Source: an uncultured Acetatifactor sp.
GTDB lineage: Bacteria > Bacillota > Clostridia > Lachnospirales > Lachnospiraceae
Length of the DNA: 34,643 nucleotides
Direction: 5' to 3'
Assembly (NCBI GenBank): GCA_947594835.1
Contig: CANQEH010000029.1
Span: forward strand, 1 to 34,643
Part shown: one piece after another, positions 6,253 through 14,358 of the stretch
How positions within the stretch are numbered: position 1 is the stretch's first letter
How the letters are laid out: the number at the start of each line of letters is the position of its first letter
The notes under the pieces: model-generated
Database searches by the model: none
The model's input: only the letters and a program-made list of their open reading frames with translations
What the model was told of the DNA's origin: nothing
Program-made: the position numbers and the translations under genes

Positions 6253-8553
6253 ATGACAAAGTATGAGGTGTTGAAGACATATTTCGGATATGATTCCTTC
6301 CGGCCCGGGCAGGAGCTGCTCATCGACAGCATCCTGCAGGGACGGGATGTGCTGGGCGTCATGCCCACCGGCGCAGGAAAGTCCCTGTGTTATCAGGTGC
6401 CGGCCATGCTCCTTCCCGGCGTCACGGTGGTGGTGTCTCCGCTAATCTCCCTGATGAACGATCAGGTGCGGGCGCTAAATGATGCGGGCATCCATGCGGC
6501 GTACATCAACAGCGCCCTGACGGAGGGGCAGATTGCCAAAGCGCTGCAATATGCGGCCCAGGGCCGTTACAAGATCGTCTATGTGGCCCCGGAACGCCTG
6601 GGAACCTATGGTTTCTTACGTTTTTGCACGTCCGTGGACATTTCCATGGTGACGGTGGACGAGGCGCACTGCATTTCCCAGTGGGGGCAGGATTTCCGGC
6701 CCAGCTATCTGAAGATTCTGGACTTTGTGGCCGGTTTAAAAAAGCGGCCCGTCTTAAGCGCGTTTACCGCCACCGCCACGAAGGAGGTGCGGGAGGATAT
6801 CTTAAATGTGCTGGCCCTTGAGAATCCCCAGACTTTGGTCACAGGGTTTGACAGACAGAATCTCTACTTCGCCGTGGAGCAGGTGCGCCAGAAGGATCGA
6901 TTCCTGCTGGACTATCTGCAGGCCCATGCGGGGGAGAGCGGGATTATCTACTGTGCGACCCGCAAAAACGTGGACAAACTCTGGACGTTTTTAAACGGCC
7001 AGGGGCTGCCCGCAGCCCGGTATCACGCCGGTATGGACAACGGGCTGCGGAGGGAAAACCAGGAGGACTTCCTCTATGACAGAAAGCCTGTCATTGTAGC
7101 AACCAACGCCTTTGGCATGGGCATTGACAAGTCAAACGTCCGCTATGTGCTCCACTACAATATGCCCCAGAGCCTGGAAAATTATTATCAGGAAGCGGGC
7201 CGGGCGGGACGGGACGGGGAGCCGTCGGAGTGCATCCTGCTCTACTCGCCCCAGGACATCGTCATCAACCGCTTTCTCTTGGAAAACAAGGAGGACGCTG
7301 CAGAGCTGACGGTACAGGAGCAGGAAACGGTGCGGCGCCGGGACGAACTGCGTCTCAGGGCGATGATCGGCTACTGTACCTCCACCCGCTGCCTGCGGGA
7401 TCATATTCTGCGCTATTTTGGGGAGGAAGGGGTTGACCGCTGCGGCAACTGTTCCGCCTGTCTGCGGGAGTACCGGGAGGAGGACGTGACGGATGCGGCG
7501 GTTGAGATGCTGCGCTGCGTCAGGGAGCTGCGGCAGCGCTTCGGCGCCAACATGGTGGTGGGTACGCTCCGCGGCAGAGACAACGCAAAGCTGAAAAGCT
7601 ATGGCCTGGAGCGCTGCGAAAGCTATGGGAAGCTGGAACATTTGGGGGAGGAAAAGATCAAGGACGTCCTCGGCCTTCTGCTGCAGGAGGGCCTTTTGTA
7701 TGCAACGCCGGACAAGTATGCCCTGGTGAAGCTGACCCCCCAGGGGAATGAGGTTTTGAAAAAATATGAGTCGGCCATTGCGGGGGAGGAGGGCGCAGAG
7801 CCGGTGAAGCTTCTGCTGCGCACGCCCCTTGCGGAAAAGGAAGCCGGGGAACCGGGCGGGAAAGCCGCCGGAAAAACTGGCAGAGGAAAGCTGTCTGAGA
7901 AGCTGACAACCCGGGGGATGGAGCTGTTTGAGCGCCTGAGAGCCTTAAGGGCCCGGCTGGCCAGGGAGGAAGGGCTGCCCCCCTATATTGTCTTTGGCGA
8001 CAGGACGCTTCTGGACCTGTGCGTCAAGGTGCCCCTCAACCGGGAACAGATGCTGGACGTCACCGGCGTGGGGGAGAACAAATACCGGCGCTACGGAGAA
8101 AAGTTCCTTGAGGAAATTGCGGCGTTTACAGGCGGAAGGCAGGAAAAACTTTTCTTTGGGGAGCCGCAGGAGGAAAAGAAGACGGCGGGCCGCCGGGGGA
8201 GACAGCAAAAGGCCGCCTTTTCCCTGACCAGGGAGCAGGCGGAGGGCTTTCCCTACCGGGAGGAATATCTGGCGCCGGAACTGGCGGAGGCGCTGATGAG
8301 CCTGGTGGATCCGGCCTCTGTGAAGCGTGTCACGGGAAGCGATATTTTCTCCGCTATGAAGAGCCTGGGCTATGCGGGGGAGCGATACATAGAGGGGCGC
8401 ATGGTGAAGACCGTGTCCGAAGACGGCCTCCGGCATGGCCTGCGGATGGGCCAGAGGATCAGCCGAAGCGGCGGCGCTTACGAGGATCTGTACTATGACC
8501 AGGACGCCCAGCGCATGATCGTGGAGAGCTATGTGGCGGAGCCGGAGCCGTAA
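6253..8553 (+). CDS. recQ: ATP-dependent DNA helicase RecQ
   Basis: A 766-residue 3'-5' DNA helicase for recombination and fork repair. Walker A is PTGAGKS with K43; motif II is DEAH at 136-139, followed by CISQWGQDFRPSY, the aromatic-rich loop of RecQ. The helicase C half has AFGMGIDKSNVRYVLH and the QEAGRAGRDGEPS motif VI. The zinc site is C380, C397, C400 and C403, the same numbers I recall for E. coli RecQ. A winged-helix RQC part follows, then an HRDC domain (about 550-630). The tail of about 130 residues is longer than in E. coli RecQ (about 610 residues) and contains another helical segment of the kind seen in long Firmicute RecQ proteins. Start ATG 6253 has a weak binding site (GGATGG at 6240-6245). 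Confidence 0.97.
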   Translation: MTKYEVLKTYFGYDSFRPGQELLIDSILQGRDVLGVMPTGAGKSLCYQVPAMLLPGVTVVVSPLISLMNDQVRALNDAGIHAAYINSALTEGQIAKALQYAAQGRYKIVYVAPERLGTYGFLRFCTSVDISMVTVDEAHCISQWGQDFRPSYLKILDFVAGLKKRPVLSAFTATATKEVREDILNVLALENPQTLVTGFDRQNLYFAVEQVRQKDRFLLDYLQAHAGESGIIYCATRKNVDKLWTFLNGQGLPAARYHAGMDNGLRRENQEDFLYDRKPVIVATNAFGMGIDKSNVRYVLHYNMPQSLENYYQEAGRAGRDGEPSECILLYSPQDIVINRFLLENKEDAAELTVQEQETVRRRDELRLRAMIGYCTSTRCLRDHILRYFGEEGVDRCGNCSACLREYREEDVTDAAVEMLRCVRELRQRFGANMVVGTLRGRDNAKLKSYGLERCESYGKLEHLGEEKIKDVLGLLLQEGLLYATPDKYALVKLTPQGNEVLKKYESAIAGEEGAEPVKLLLRTPLAEKEAGEPGGKAAGKTGRGKLSEKLTTRGMELFERLRALRARLAREEGLPPYIVFGDRTLLDLCVKVPLNREQMLDVTGVGENKYRRYGEKFLEEIAAFTGGRQEKLFFGEPQEEKKTAGRRGRQQKAAFSLTREQAEGFPYREEYLAPELAEALMSLVDPASVKRVTGSDIFSAMKSLGYAGERYIEGRMVKTVSEDGLRHGLRMGQRISRSGGAYEDLYYDQDAQRMIVESYVAEPEP

Positions 8554-8585
8554 GGGCCGGGGAGACGGGCACGGGAAAATACGGC

Positions 8586-8614
8586 TTCCCAAACGGTCGT
8601 TTCTGCGTTACAAT
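8586..8614 (+). promoter_or_regulatory. Possible sigma-A promoter of the chromate transporter genes
   Basis: TTCCCA (8586-8591), a 17-base spacer and TACAAT (8609-8614). It starts about 60 bases before ATG 8683. Both boxes match consensus only partly, so this is a candidate. Confidence 0.45.
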
Positions 8615-8682
8615 AAGCGGGCAAAGTGTCGTGGGAAAGACAGCCCCAGCGGGGAATCGGGAAGAGAAAAGAGAGAAAAGAC

Positions 8683-9234
8683 ATGAGGGAATTGACGGCG
8701 TTATTTCTAGCCTTTGCCAAGATAGGCGGTTTTACCTTTGGGGGCGGATATGCCATGCTGCCGATCCTGCAGCGGGAAATCGTGGAAAAACGGGGCTGGG
8801 TTACCGAGGAAGAACTGACGGATTACTATGCCATCAGCCAATGTACCCCCGGGGCCATCGCCGTAAATACCGCCACCTTTGTGGGCTGTAAGAGAAAGGG
8901 CGTGCTGGGGGGCGTGGCGGCAACCCTTGGGTGCATTGCCCCTTCCGTGGCGCTGATTACGCTGATCGCCGCCTTTCTGGTGCATTTTGCCGAGTTGGCG
9001 TGGGTGGAGCATATCCTGGCAGGAATCCGGGTCTGCGTCTGTGTGCTGATCTTAAACGCAGTGCTGCGTCTGGGCGCAAAATCGCTGCACGGCCTCTTTT
9101 CCTGGAGTCTGTGCGGGATCGTTCTGCTGGGGAGCATGGTCTTTGGGATCTCCAGCGTGCTGCTGGTGGTGGCCGCCGGGCTGGCGGGCGCAGTGTGCGG
9201 CGCCCTGCGGGAAAAGAAAAGGGCCGGATATTAA
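8683..9234 (+). CDS. Short-chain chromate transporter, first subunit
   Basis: A 183-residue membrane protein with one chromate transporter (CHR) domain. The signatures FAKIGGFTFGGGYAMLP (about 8-24), EELTDYYAISQCTPGAIAVNTATFVG (about 43-68, quoted in part) and the following hydrophobic segments are those of the family. In the short-chain type, two homologous half-size proteins from adjacent genes together form the transporter; the next gene is the other half. The family is named for chromate efflux, but the natural substrate in an anaerobe is not evident. A longer frame starts at 8626; ATG 8683, with the purine-rich GAGAGAAAAGAC just before it, begins the conserved region and is chosen. Confidence 0.88.
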   Translation: MRELTALFLAFAKIGGFTFGGGYAMLPILQREIVEKRGWVTEEELTDYYAISQCTPGAIAVNTATFVGCKRKGVLGGVAATLGCIAPSVALITLIAAFLVHFAELAWVEHILAGIRVCVCVLILNAVLRLGAKSLHGLFSWSLCGIVLLGSMVFGISSVLLVVAAGLAGAVCGALREKKRAGY

Positions 9235-9249
9235 GCGGAATGGAGTAGT

Positions 9250-9792
9250 ATGGGACTGCTGTTTCAATTGTTCTGGGATTTTTTTAAGACAGGGCTTTTT
9301 GCCATCGGCGGCGGCCTGGCAACCCTTCCCTTTCTCTATGAGATGCAGAAGGGCACGGGGTGGTTTACCGTGGAGGATATTACCAATATGATCGCCGTGT
9401 CGGAGGCCACCCCCGGGCCCCTGGGCGTGAATATGGCAAGCTATGTGGGGTATCTGACAGACGGGGCCGGCGGAAGCCTTGCGGCCACACTGGGGCTGGT
9501 GGCTCCGTCGGTGCTGTGTGTTCTCCTGGTCTTCCGGTTTCTGAAGCGGTTTCAGGAAAACAAAACGGTGCAGCATATCATGCAGGGACTGAGGGCGGCT
9601 TCCGTGGCCATGATCACAGCGGCGGGGCTTGGGGTGGCCCAGGTGGCGTTTATGGGACAGGGGAAGCTTGACTGGATCAACCTTGCGCTGGCGGCAGCGC
9701 TCTTTGCAGTGACGAAGCTTTGGAAAAAGCACAGTCCCATCCTGCTCATCCTCCTGTCGGGGCTGGCCGGGTATCTCTTGAAGCTCTCGTAA
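9250..9792 (+). CDS. Short-chain chromate transporter, second subunit
   Basis: A 180-residue CHR-domain membrane protein, the partner of the gene 15 bases upstream. It shows the same pattern with its own details: FFKTGLFAIGGGLATLPFL (about 11-29), ITNMIAVSEATPGPLGVNMASYVGY (about 44-68, quoted in part) and four or so hydrophobic segments. The two halves are homologous but clearly diverged, as is normal for the paired short-chain type, where the two proteins are thought to insert in opposite orientation. Start ATG 9250 has GGAG at 9242-9245. A strong hairpin 22 bases after the stop ends the unit. Confidence 0.88.
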   Translation: MGLLFQLFWDFFKTGLFAIGGGLATLPFLYEMQKGTGWFTVEDITNMIAVSEATPGPLGVNMASYVGYLTDGAGGSLAATLGLVAPSVLCVLLVFRFLKRFQENKTVQHIMQGLRAASVAMITAAGLGVAQVAFMGQGKLDWINLALAAALFAVTKLWKKHSPILLILLSGLAGYLLKLS

Positions 9793-9813
9793 GCGGGGAC
9801 TGTACAACAAAAA

Positions 9814-9836
9814 CAGGCGGACATATTGTCCGCCTG
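9814..9836 (-). terminator. Intrinsic terminator between convergent chromate transporter and XRE genes
   Basis: Perfect 10-base arms CAGGCGGACA (9814-9823) and TGTCCGCCTG (9827-9836) around TAT. On the minus strand the hairpin is followed directly by TTTTTGTT, so it is a proper terminator for the XRE gene. On the plus strand only a weak T-rich stretch follows, but the hairpin probably also ends the chromate transporter transcript. Confidence 0.85.
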
Positions 9837-9856
9837 GTCTTGCCCGTTTGATTAGT

Positions 9857-10189
9857 TTAAACCTTCCAGATTTTAAGGGTTTTGATGAGTTTTGCTTTGT
9901 CCTTTTCATCCATCTTGGAGAGCAGCTCCAGGATTTCATTGTCCAAAGCAGTCCTACGGTATTCCGGCTCCACTTTACCGATCAGGCAGTCCAAGGAAAT
10001 GTTCATCAGTTTTGCGTAATACATCAAAATACGCAGTGACATGGCCGTGCGGTTGTTCTCCACATTGCTGATATAGCCGGGAGTTACGTTCAGCGCCTCT
10101 GCAACTTCCGCCTGAGTCAGCCTCATCTGGATGCGAAGATCTCTGATCTGTGCCCCGAGATCTTCAAATTCTTCTTTGTTAGTGCGCAT
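9857..10189 (-). CDS. XRE-family transcriptional regulator
   Basis: A 110-residue DNA-binding protein. The XRE helix-turn-helix spans about 11-65 (LGAQIRDLRIQMRLTQAEVAEAL, in part, then NVTPGYISNVENNRTAMSL), with the classic T-Q-x-E-V-A-E and Y-I-S-N-V-E-N-N-R elements. The C-terminal third (YRRTALDNEILELLSKMDEKD) is helical and probably dimerises. It is transcribed away from the MATE exporter operon, and the two share a 239-base AT-rich intergenic region, so control of that operon is a reasonable guess. No ligand-binding domain is visible. Confidence 0.85.
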   Translation of the reverse strand: MRTNKEEFEDLGAQIRDLRIQMRLTQAEVAEALNVTPGYISNVENNRTAMSLRILMYYAKLMNISLDCLIGKVEPEYRRTALDNEILELLSKMDEKDKAKLIKTLKIWKV

Positions 10190-10319
10190 ACTCCGCCTCG
10201 ATTCTGCGCTGCTTCATATACTGCAGGCCTGTGAGCGCAGCGCAGACACAGGCTTGCGTTGTTCCTTGTGGAGCCATACAAAAAGTATATAATATTTTTT
10301 GGAAAAAGAAAATCTAGTA

Positions 10320-10349
10320 TTTCCATTCTATCTATGATATAACTATAAT
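10320..10349 (+). promoter_or_regulatory. Probable promoter of the MATE-truA operon
   Basis: A perfect TATAAT at 10344-10349, with TTTCCA (10320-10325) 18 bases upstream. Because the -10 overlaps the first ATG of the open frame (10348), that ATG cannot be translated from this transcript, which supports the TTG start at 10429. The surrounding AT-rich 10270-10340 may also carry the promoter and operator of the divergent XRE gene, but I could not fix boxes for it. Confidence 0.5.
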
Positions 10350-10428
10350 GAACCCGATTTTTCCCTATTTTTCGGGGTTTTCAGAGTTTATCAAATCGTT
10401 AAAAAGTTTTCGATGGGAGGAATGTTTT

Positions 10429-11808
10429 TTGACAAATGATTTTTCCAAGGGGAAAGTATGGCAGAATATTGTGTACCAGGCGATCCCGTTGATCCTGGCA
10501 CAGATGGTGCAGCTTTTGTATAATGTAGTGGACAGGGTGTATATCGGGCATCTCCCGGGGGCGGACAGCCTGGCGTTGACGGGCATCGGGCTGGTCTTCC
10601 CCCTGACCGCATTGATCGCGGCGTTTACCAATCTGTTCGGCACCGGGGGCGCGCCGCTGTTTTCCATTGCCCGCGGGGCCGGGGAAACGGGGCGGGCGCA
10701 AAAAATCCTGGGGAACACCTTCACGATGCTCTTGTCCACATCGGTGATCCTGTTTTTCCTGTGTTACTTTTTCCGCCGCCCCATACTGTATCTGTTCGGG
10801 GCCAGCGACGACTCCTACCAATACGCCGATGAGTATCTGCGGATCTACCTGTTCGGCACGTCCTTTTCCATGCTGTCCACAGGGTTAAACGGCTTTATCA
10901 ATGCCCAGGGCTTTCCACGGACAGGAATGCTGACCACCGTCATCGGCGCACTATTGAACCTGATCCTGGATCCGGTCTTCATCTTCGGGTTCCACATGGG
11001 CGTCGGCGGCGCGGCGCTGGCCACAGTCATCAGCCAGATGACGTCCTGTATCTGGGTGTTAAAGTTCCTCACGGGCAAAAAGGCGCTTTTGACCATCCGG
11101 CGGAGGGATTTAAGACCGGACTGGAAGCTGACGCGGGAGATCACCGCCCTGGGAATGTCCGGCTTTATCATGCAGGGAACCAACTGTCTGGTACAGGTGG
11201 TGTGCAACGCCACGCTGAAAAGATTCGGCGGCGACCTGTATGTGGGGATCATGACAGTGTTAAATTCCGTCCGGGAAATCCTGTCGCTTCCGGTGAGCGG
11301 CCTGACCAGCGGATCCCAGCCGGTGCTTGGCTATAACTACGGGGCGAAATGCTATGACAGGGTAAAACAGGGGATCCGCTTTACGGCGGCGCTGGGAATC
11401 TGCTACACGCTGGCTGCCTGGGTTCTGATCTATTGCTCCCCCCACCTCATGCTGTCCATCTTCACGGAGGATCCGGCCCTGCTGGCTGCGGGGGAAAGCG
11501 CTCTGCGGGTATACTTTTTCGGCTTTTTCTTTATGGCCTTCCAGTTTACCGGGCAGTCCTCCTTTACGGCGCTGGGGTATTCCGGGTATGCCATCTTTTT
11601 CTCCCTGCTGCGCAAGGCCGTGATCGTGGCGCCCCTGACCCTGCTGCTGCCCCGCCTTGGCTTTGGCACCCAGGGCGTGTTTCTGGCGGAGCCTGTCTCC
11701 AACGCGGTGGGCGGGCTGGCCTGTTTTGTGACCATGTATTTTGTACTGTACCGAAAACTTGGAAAAGAAAGCGACCGCGAGGGACGGAAAGAAAGGAGGA
11801 GCGCATGA
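10429..11808 (+). CDS. MATE-family efflux transporter
   Basis: A 459-residue multidrug/toxin exporter of the MATE family, about twelve membrane segments in two similar halves. Family features are the opening KVWQNIVYQAIPLILAQMVQLLYN-type helix (quoted as IPLILAQMVQLLYN), VDRVYIGHLPGADSLALTGIG, and GTGGAPLFSIARGAGE in the first half; SGLTSGSQPVLGYNYGAKCYDRV opens the second half (quoted in part as GSQPVLGYNYGA). The frame is open from ATG 10348, but the TTG at 10429 has GGGAGGA at 10415-10421 with 8-base spacing and begins the conserved N-terminus. It overlaps the next gene by four bases (ATGA), heading a four-gene operon. The substrate is unknown. Confidence 0.92.
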   Translation: MTNDFSKGKVWQNIVYQAIPLILAQMVQLLYNVVDRVYIGHLPGADSLALTGIGLVFPLTALIAAFTNLFGTGGAPLFSIARGAGETGRAQKILGNTFTMLLSTSVILFFLCYFFRRPILYLFGASDDSYQYADEYLRIYLFGTSFSMLSTGLNGFINAQGFPRTGMLTTVIGALLNLILDPVFIFGFHMGVGGAALATVISQMTSCIWVLKFLTGKKALLTIRRRDLRPDWKLTREITALGMSGFIMQGTNCLVQVVCNATLKRFGGDLYVGIMTVLNSVREILSLPVSGLTSGSQPVLGYNYGAKCYDRVKQGIRFTAALGICYTLAAWVLIYCSPHLMLSIFTEDPALLAAGESALRVYFFGFFFMAFQFTGQSSFTALGYSGYAIFFSLLRKAVIVAPLTLLLPRLGFGTQGVFLAEPVSNAVGGLACFVTMYFVLYRKLGKESDREGRKERRSA

Positions 11809-12953
11809 AACCGCTCAGGATGGCCGTGATCGGCATGGGAAACATGGGAAGTAAATATGCGGAGATGATCGCTGCCGGAAAAATTCCCGGCATGGAGCTG
11901 GCCGCCGTCACCAGGGTGCGCCCGGAGCGCATGGAGGTGCTTCGGGATATCCTGCCGGAGCAGCTGCCCGTCTACCCTTCCGCAGACGCGCTGTACGCCG
12001 GGGTGGACAGCGGGGAACTGGCGCTGGATGGGGTGATAATCGCAACGCCCCATTATGCCCACGAAAAGCAGACGGTGGACGCCTTTTCCAGAGGCCTGCA
12101 CGTGCTCTGCGACAAGCCTGCCGGGGTCTATTCCAGACAGGCAAGGCAGATGCTTGCGGCAAAAAGGCCGGAGCTTGCCTATGCCTTTGTCTTTCACCAG
12201 AGGACGTTCCCCGTCTATCAGAAACTGCGTGAACTGGTGCAGGGCGGCGGCTATGGCGGGATAAAGCGCGTCAACTGGGTGGTGACGGACTGGTACCGCC
12301 CAAACGCCTATTATACGGCGGGAAGCTGGCGGGGGAGCTGGTCGGAGGACGGGGGCGGGCTTTTACTCAACCAATGCCCCCACAATCTGGATCTGCTGCA
12401 GTGGATCTGCGGGATGCCGGAAAGGGTGCAGGCCTTCTGCCGGGAGGGCAGATACCATCCCATTCCAGTGGAAGACGAGGTGACGGCGTATCTGGAGTGG
12501 GCGGGCGGCGCCACAGGCGTGTTCATCTCCTCCACCGGGGAGGCGCCCGGCGTAAACCGCCTGGAAATTTCCATGGACGACGCTCTGATTGTCTGCGAGG
12601 GAGGAAAGCTTCGGATCTGCGCTCTGGACAGGCCCGAGAAATGGTATCGGGAAAATGCCGTAAACCCCTTTGAGAAGCCTGTGGGCGTCTGGAGCGAAGT
12701 GCCCTGCAGGGAAGGGGAGCCGCCCTATGAGACGCTGCTTCGCAATTTTGCCGCCGCGGCGCGGGGAGAGGAGGCGCCCATCGCGCCCGGCAGGGAGGCG
12801 ATCTGCAGCCTGCTTCTGGCCAACGCCTGCTATCTGTCCTCCTGGCAGGGGCGGGCGGTGGAGCTGCCGGATCCGGGGACGGCGCAGGAACTGGAATTTG
12901 AAGCGGCCTTTGAAGAATGGCTGGAAAGGAAAAAGGAAGATGAAAAAAGGTGA
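11805..12953 (+). CDS. Gfo/Idh/MocA-family NAD(P)-dependent oxidoreductase
   Basis: A 382-residue oxidoreductase. The Rossmann motif is VIGMGNMGSKY near residues 8-18, followed by the family's VIIATPHYAHE and LHVLCDKPAGVYSRQA, where the CDKP corresponds to the usual EKP lysine motif. The C-terminal domain has GGGLLLNQCPHNLDLLQWICG, which holds the conserved histidine of the catalytic group. These enzymes oxidise or reduce sugars, inositols or related polyols; the substrate cannot be read from sequence. Start ATG 11805 is preceded by AAGGAGG and overlaps the MATE stop. A longer open frame to the left is only the overlap with MATE. It overlaps msrA by 14 bases at its end. Confidence 0.92.
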   Translation: MKPLRMAVIGMGNMGSKYAEMIAAGKIPGMELAAVTRVRPERMEVLRDILPEQLPVYPSADALYAGVDSGELALDGVIIATPHYAHEKQTVDAFSRGLHVLCDKPAGVYSRQARQMLAAKRPELAYAFVFHQRTFPVYQKLRELVQGGGYGGIKRVNWVVTDWYRPNAYYTAGSWRGSWSEDGGGLLLNQCPHNLDLLQWICGMPERVQAFCREGRYHPIPVEDEVTAYLEWAGGATGVFISSTGEAPGVNRLEISMDDALIVCEGGKLRICALDRPEKWYRENAVNPFEKPVGVWSEVPCREGEPPYETLLRNFAAAARGEEAPIAPGREAICSLLLANACYLSSWQGRAVELPDPGTAQELEFEAAFEEWLERKKEDEKR

Positions 12954-13512
12954 TTTGGAGGAGATTTATCTGGCGGGCGGGTGTTTTTGGGGAACCCAGC
13001 ATTATTTCGACTGTCTCCCCGGCGTGGAGGCCACAGAGGCAGGCTATGCCAACGGACGGACGGCCAACCCCACTTACGAGCAGGTCAAAGGGGAGGGCAC
13101 GGGCCATGCAGAGACGGTGAAGGTATGCTACCACCGGGAGCAGATTTCCTTAGAGGAGCTGCTGGAGCAGTATTATAAGACGATCGACCCGGTGTCGGTG
13201 AACCGGCAGGGAGGCGACGAAGGGATCCAGTACCGCACGGGCATCTATTATGTGGATCCGGAGGCAAAGCCGGTGATAGACGCATCCCTGGCCAGGCTGC
13301 AGAAACGCTACCGGGAGCCGCTGGCCATAGAAGTACTGCCCCTGTCCAATTTTTACAGGGCGGAGGAGTACCATCAAAAATATCTGGAAAAGAATCCCGG
13401 GGGCTACTGCCATATCCCACAGGCCCTGTTTGGGGAGGCAAAGGCCTATCGGGGCAAAGCGGCCCAGGAAGGCGTCTCAAACAACAAGAAGCCAACGGAG
13501 ACAGTCACATGA
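12940..13512 (+). CDS. msrA: Peptide methionine-S-sulfoxide reductase MsrA
   Basis: A 190-residue enzyme that repairs methionine (S)-sulfoxide in proteins. The catalytic motif is GGCFWGTQHYF with nucleophile C15; EAGYANG, GHAETVKV and QYRTGIYY are further family landmarks, and PGGYCHIPQ near the C-terminus carries a likely resolving cysteine. It is MsrA only; no MsrB domain is fused and none is nearby. The start ATG 12940 lies inside the end of the previous gene and has AAAAGGA as binding site, so it is translated by coupling. The ORF runs further left in the same frame only because of the overlap. It overlaps truA by four bases. Confidence 0.96.
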   Translation: MKKGDLEEIYLAGGCFWGTQHYFDCLPGVEATEAGYANGRTANPTYEQVKGEGTGHAETVKVCYHREQISLEELLEQYYKTIDPVSVNRQGGDEGIQYRTGIYYVDPEAKPVIDASLARLQKRYREPLAIEVLPLSNFYRAEEYHQKYLEKNPGGYCHIPQALFGEAKAYRGKAAQEGVSNNKKPTETVT

Positions 13513-14252
13513 AAAATAGAAATTACAAACTCCTCATAGAATATGACGGGAGCCGTTACTACGGCTGGCAGCGCCAGCCCGGCCGCAATACCATCCAGGG
13601 GAAGCTGGAGGCGGTGCTCTCTGTCCTGTGTGGGAGAGAGGTGGAAGTCATCGGCGCAGGCCGCACGGACGCGGGGGTTCACGCAAAGGCCATGGCGGCC
13701 AGCGTCCTTTTGGAGACGGATCTGGCCCCGGAGGGGATCCGGGATTACTTAAACCGCTATCTGCCGGAGGATATCGCAGTGCTGGAGGTCCGGGAGGCCC
13801 CGCCCAGGTTCCACGCCCGCTACAACGCCACCGGGAAGACCTACTGCTATACCTGCCATGACGGGCCGGTGAAATCGGTTTTTGACAGAAAGTACTATAC
13901 CCGCCTGGAGGAAGCGCCGGATCTGGAGAAGATGCGCCAGGCGGCCGGGATCCTGCTGGGGGAACATGACTTTCAAAATTTCTGCGCCAATCCCCGGATG
14001 AAAAAATCCACCGTCCGCAGGGTGGATCGGATCGAGATCGTGAGGGAGGAGGGGTATCTTCGCTTTTTCTTCCACGGCACCGGGTTTCTCCAGAATATGG
14101 TGCGCATTCTGGTGGGAACCCTGCTGGAAGTGGGATACGGGCGCATGAGCCTTTCCCAGGTGCAGCAGGCTCTTGCGCCGGGAGAGTACCAAAAGGTGGG
14201 CCCTACCGCCCCCGCCCAGGGGCTCTGCCTGATCGGCGTGGACTATGATTGA
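13509..14252 (+). CDS. truA: tRNA pseudouridine(38-40) synthase TruA
   Basis: A 247-residue enzyme that makes pseudouridine at positions 38, 39 and 40 of the tRNA anticodon arm. The catalytic aspartate is D54 in GAGRTDAGVHA (49-59). Other landmarks are the N-terminal LLIEYDGSRYYGWQRQP, FHARYNATGKTYCY (about 100-113) and FFFHGTGFLQNMVRILVG (about 180-197). Length is normal for the family. It is the last gene of the four-gene operon, overlapping msrA as ATGA, and is the only clearly housekeeping member of it. The next gene has its own promoter. Confidence 0.97.
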   Translation: MKNRNYKLLIEYDGSRYYGWQRQPGRNTIQGKLEAVLSVLCGREVEVIGAGRTDAGVHAKAMAASVLLETDLAPEGIRDYLNRYLPEDIAVLEVREAPPRFHARYNATGKTYCYTCHDGPVKSVFDRKYYTRLEEAPDLEKMRQAAGILLGEHDFQNFCANPRMKKSTVRRVDRIEIVREEGYLRFFFHGTGFLQNMVRILVGTLLEVGYGRMSLSQVQQALAPGEYQKVGPTAPAQGLCLIGVDYD

Positions 14253-14271
14253 CGCGCCCGCAAATTTTTCC

Positions 14272-14300
14272 TTGCCTTTCCCTGCCCCATCCGATACACT
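14272..14300 (+). promoter_or_regulatory. Promoter of the DUF1538/PII-like operon
   Basis: TTGCCT (14272-14277), a 17-base spacer and TACACT (14295-14300). Transcription would start near 14307, about 52 bases before the TTG start codon. Confidence 0.5.
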
Positions 14301-14310
14301 GTAAAGTGTA
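14295..14310. promoter_or_regulatory. Operator-like palindrome on the -10 box
   Basis: TACACT (14295-14300), GTAA, AGTGTA (14305-14310): a perfect inverted repeat with 6-base arms that covers the -10 box and the expected transcription start. This is the classic position for a repressor site. The regulator is unknown; none is encoded next to the operon. Confidence 0.45.
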
Positions 14311-14358
14311 ACTTTATCTGTTTTCTTAAAACAATTTCACCAGAAAGGATATTGTGCC

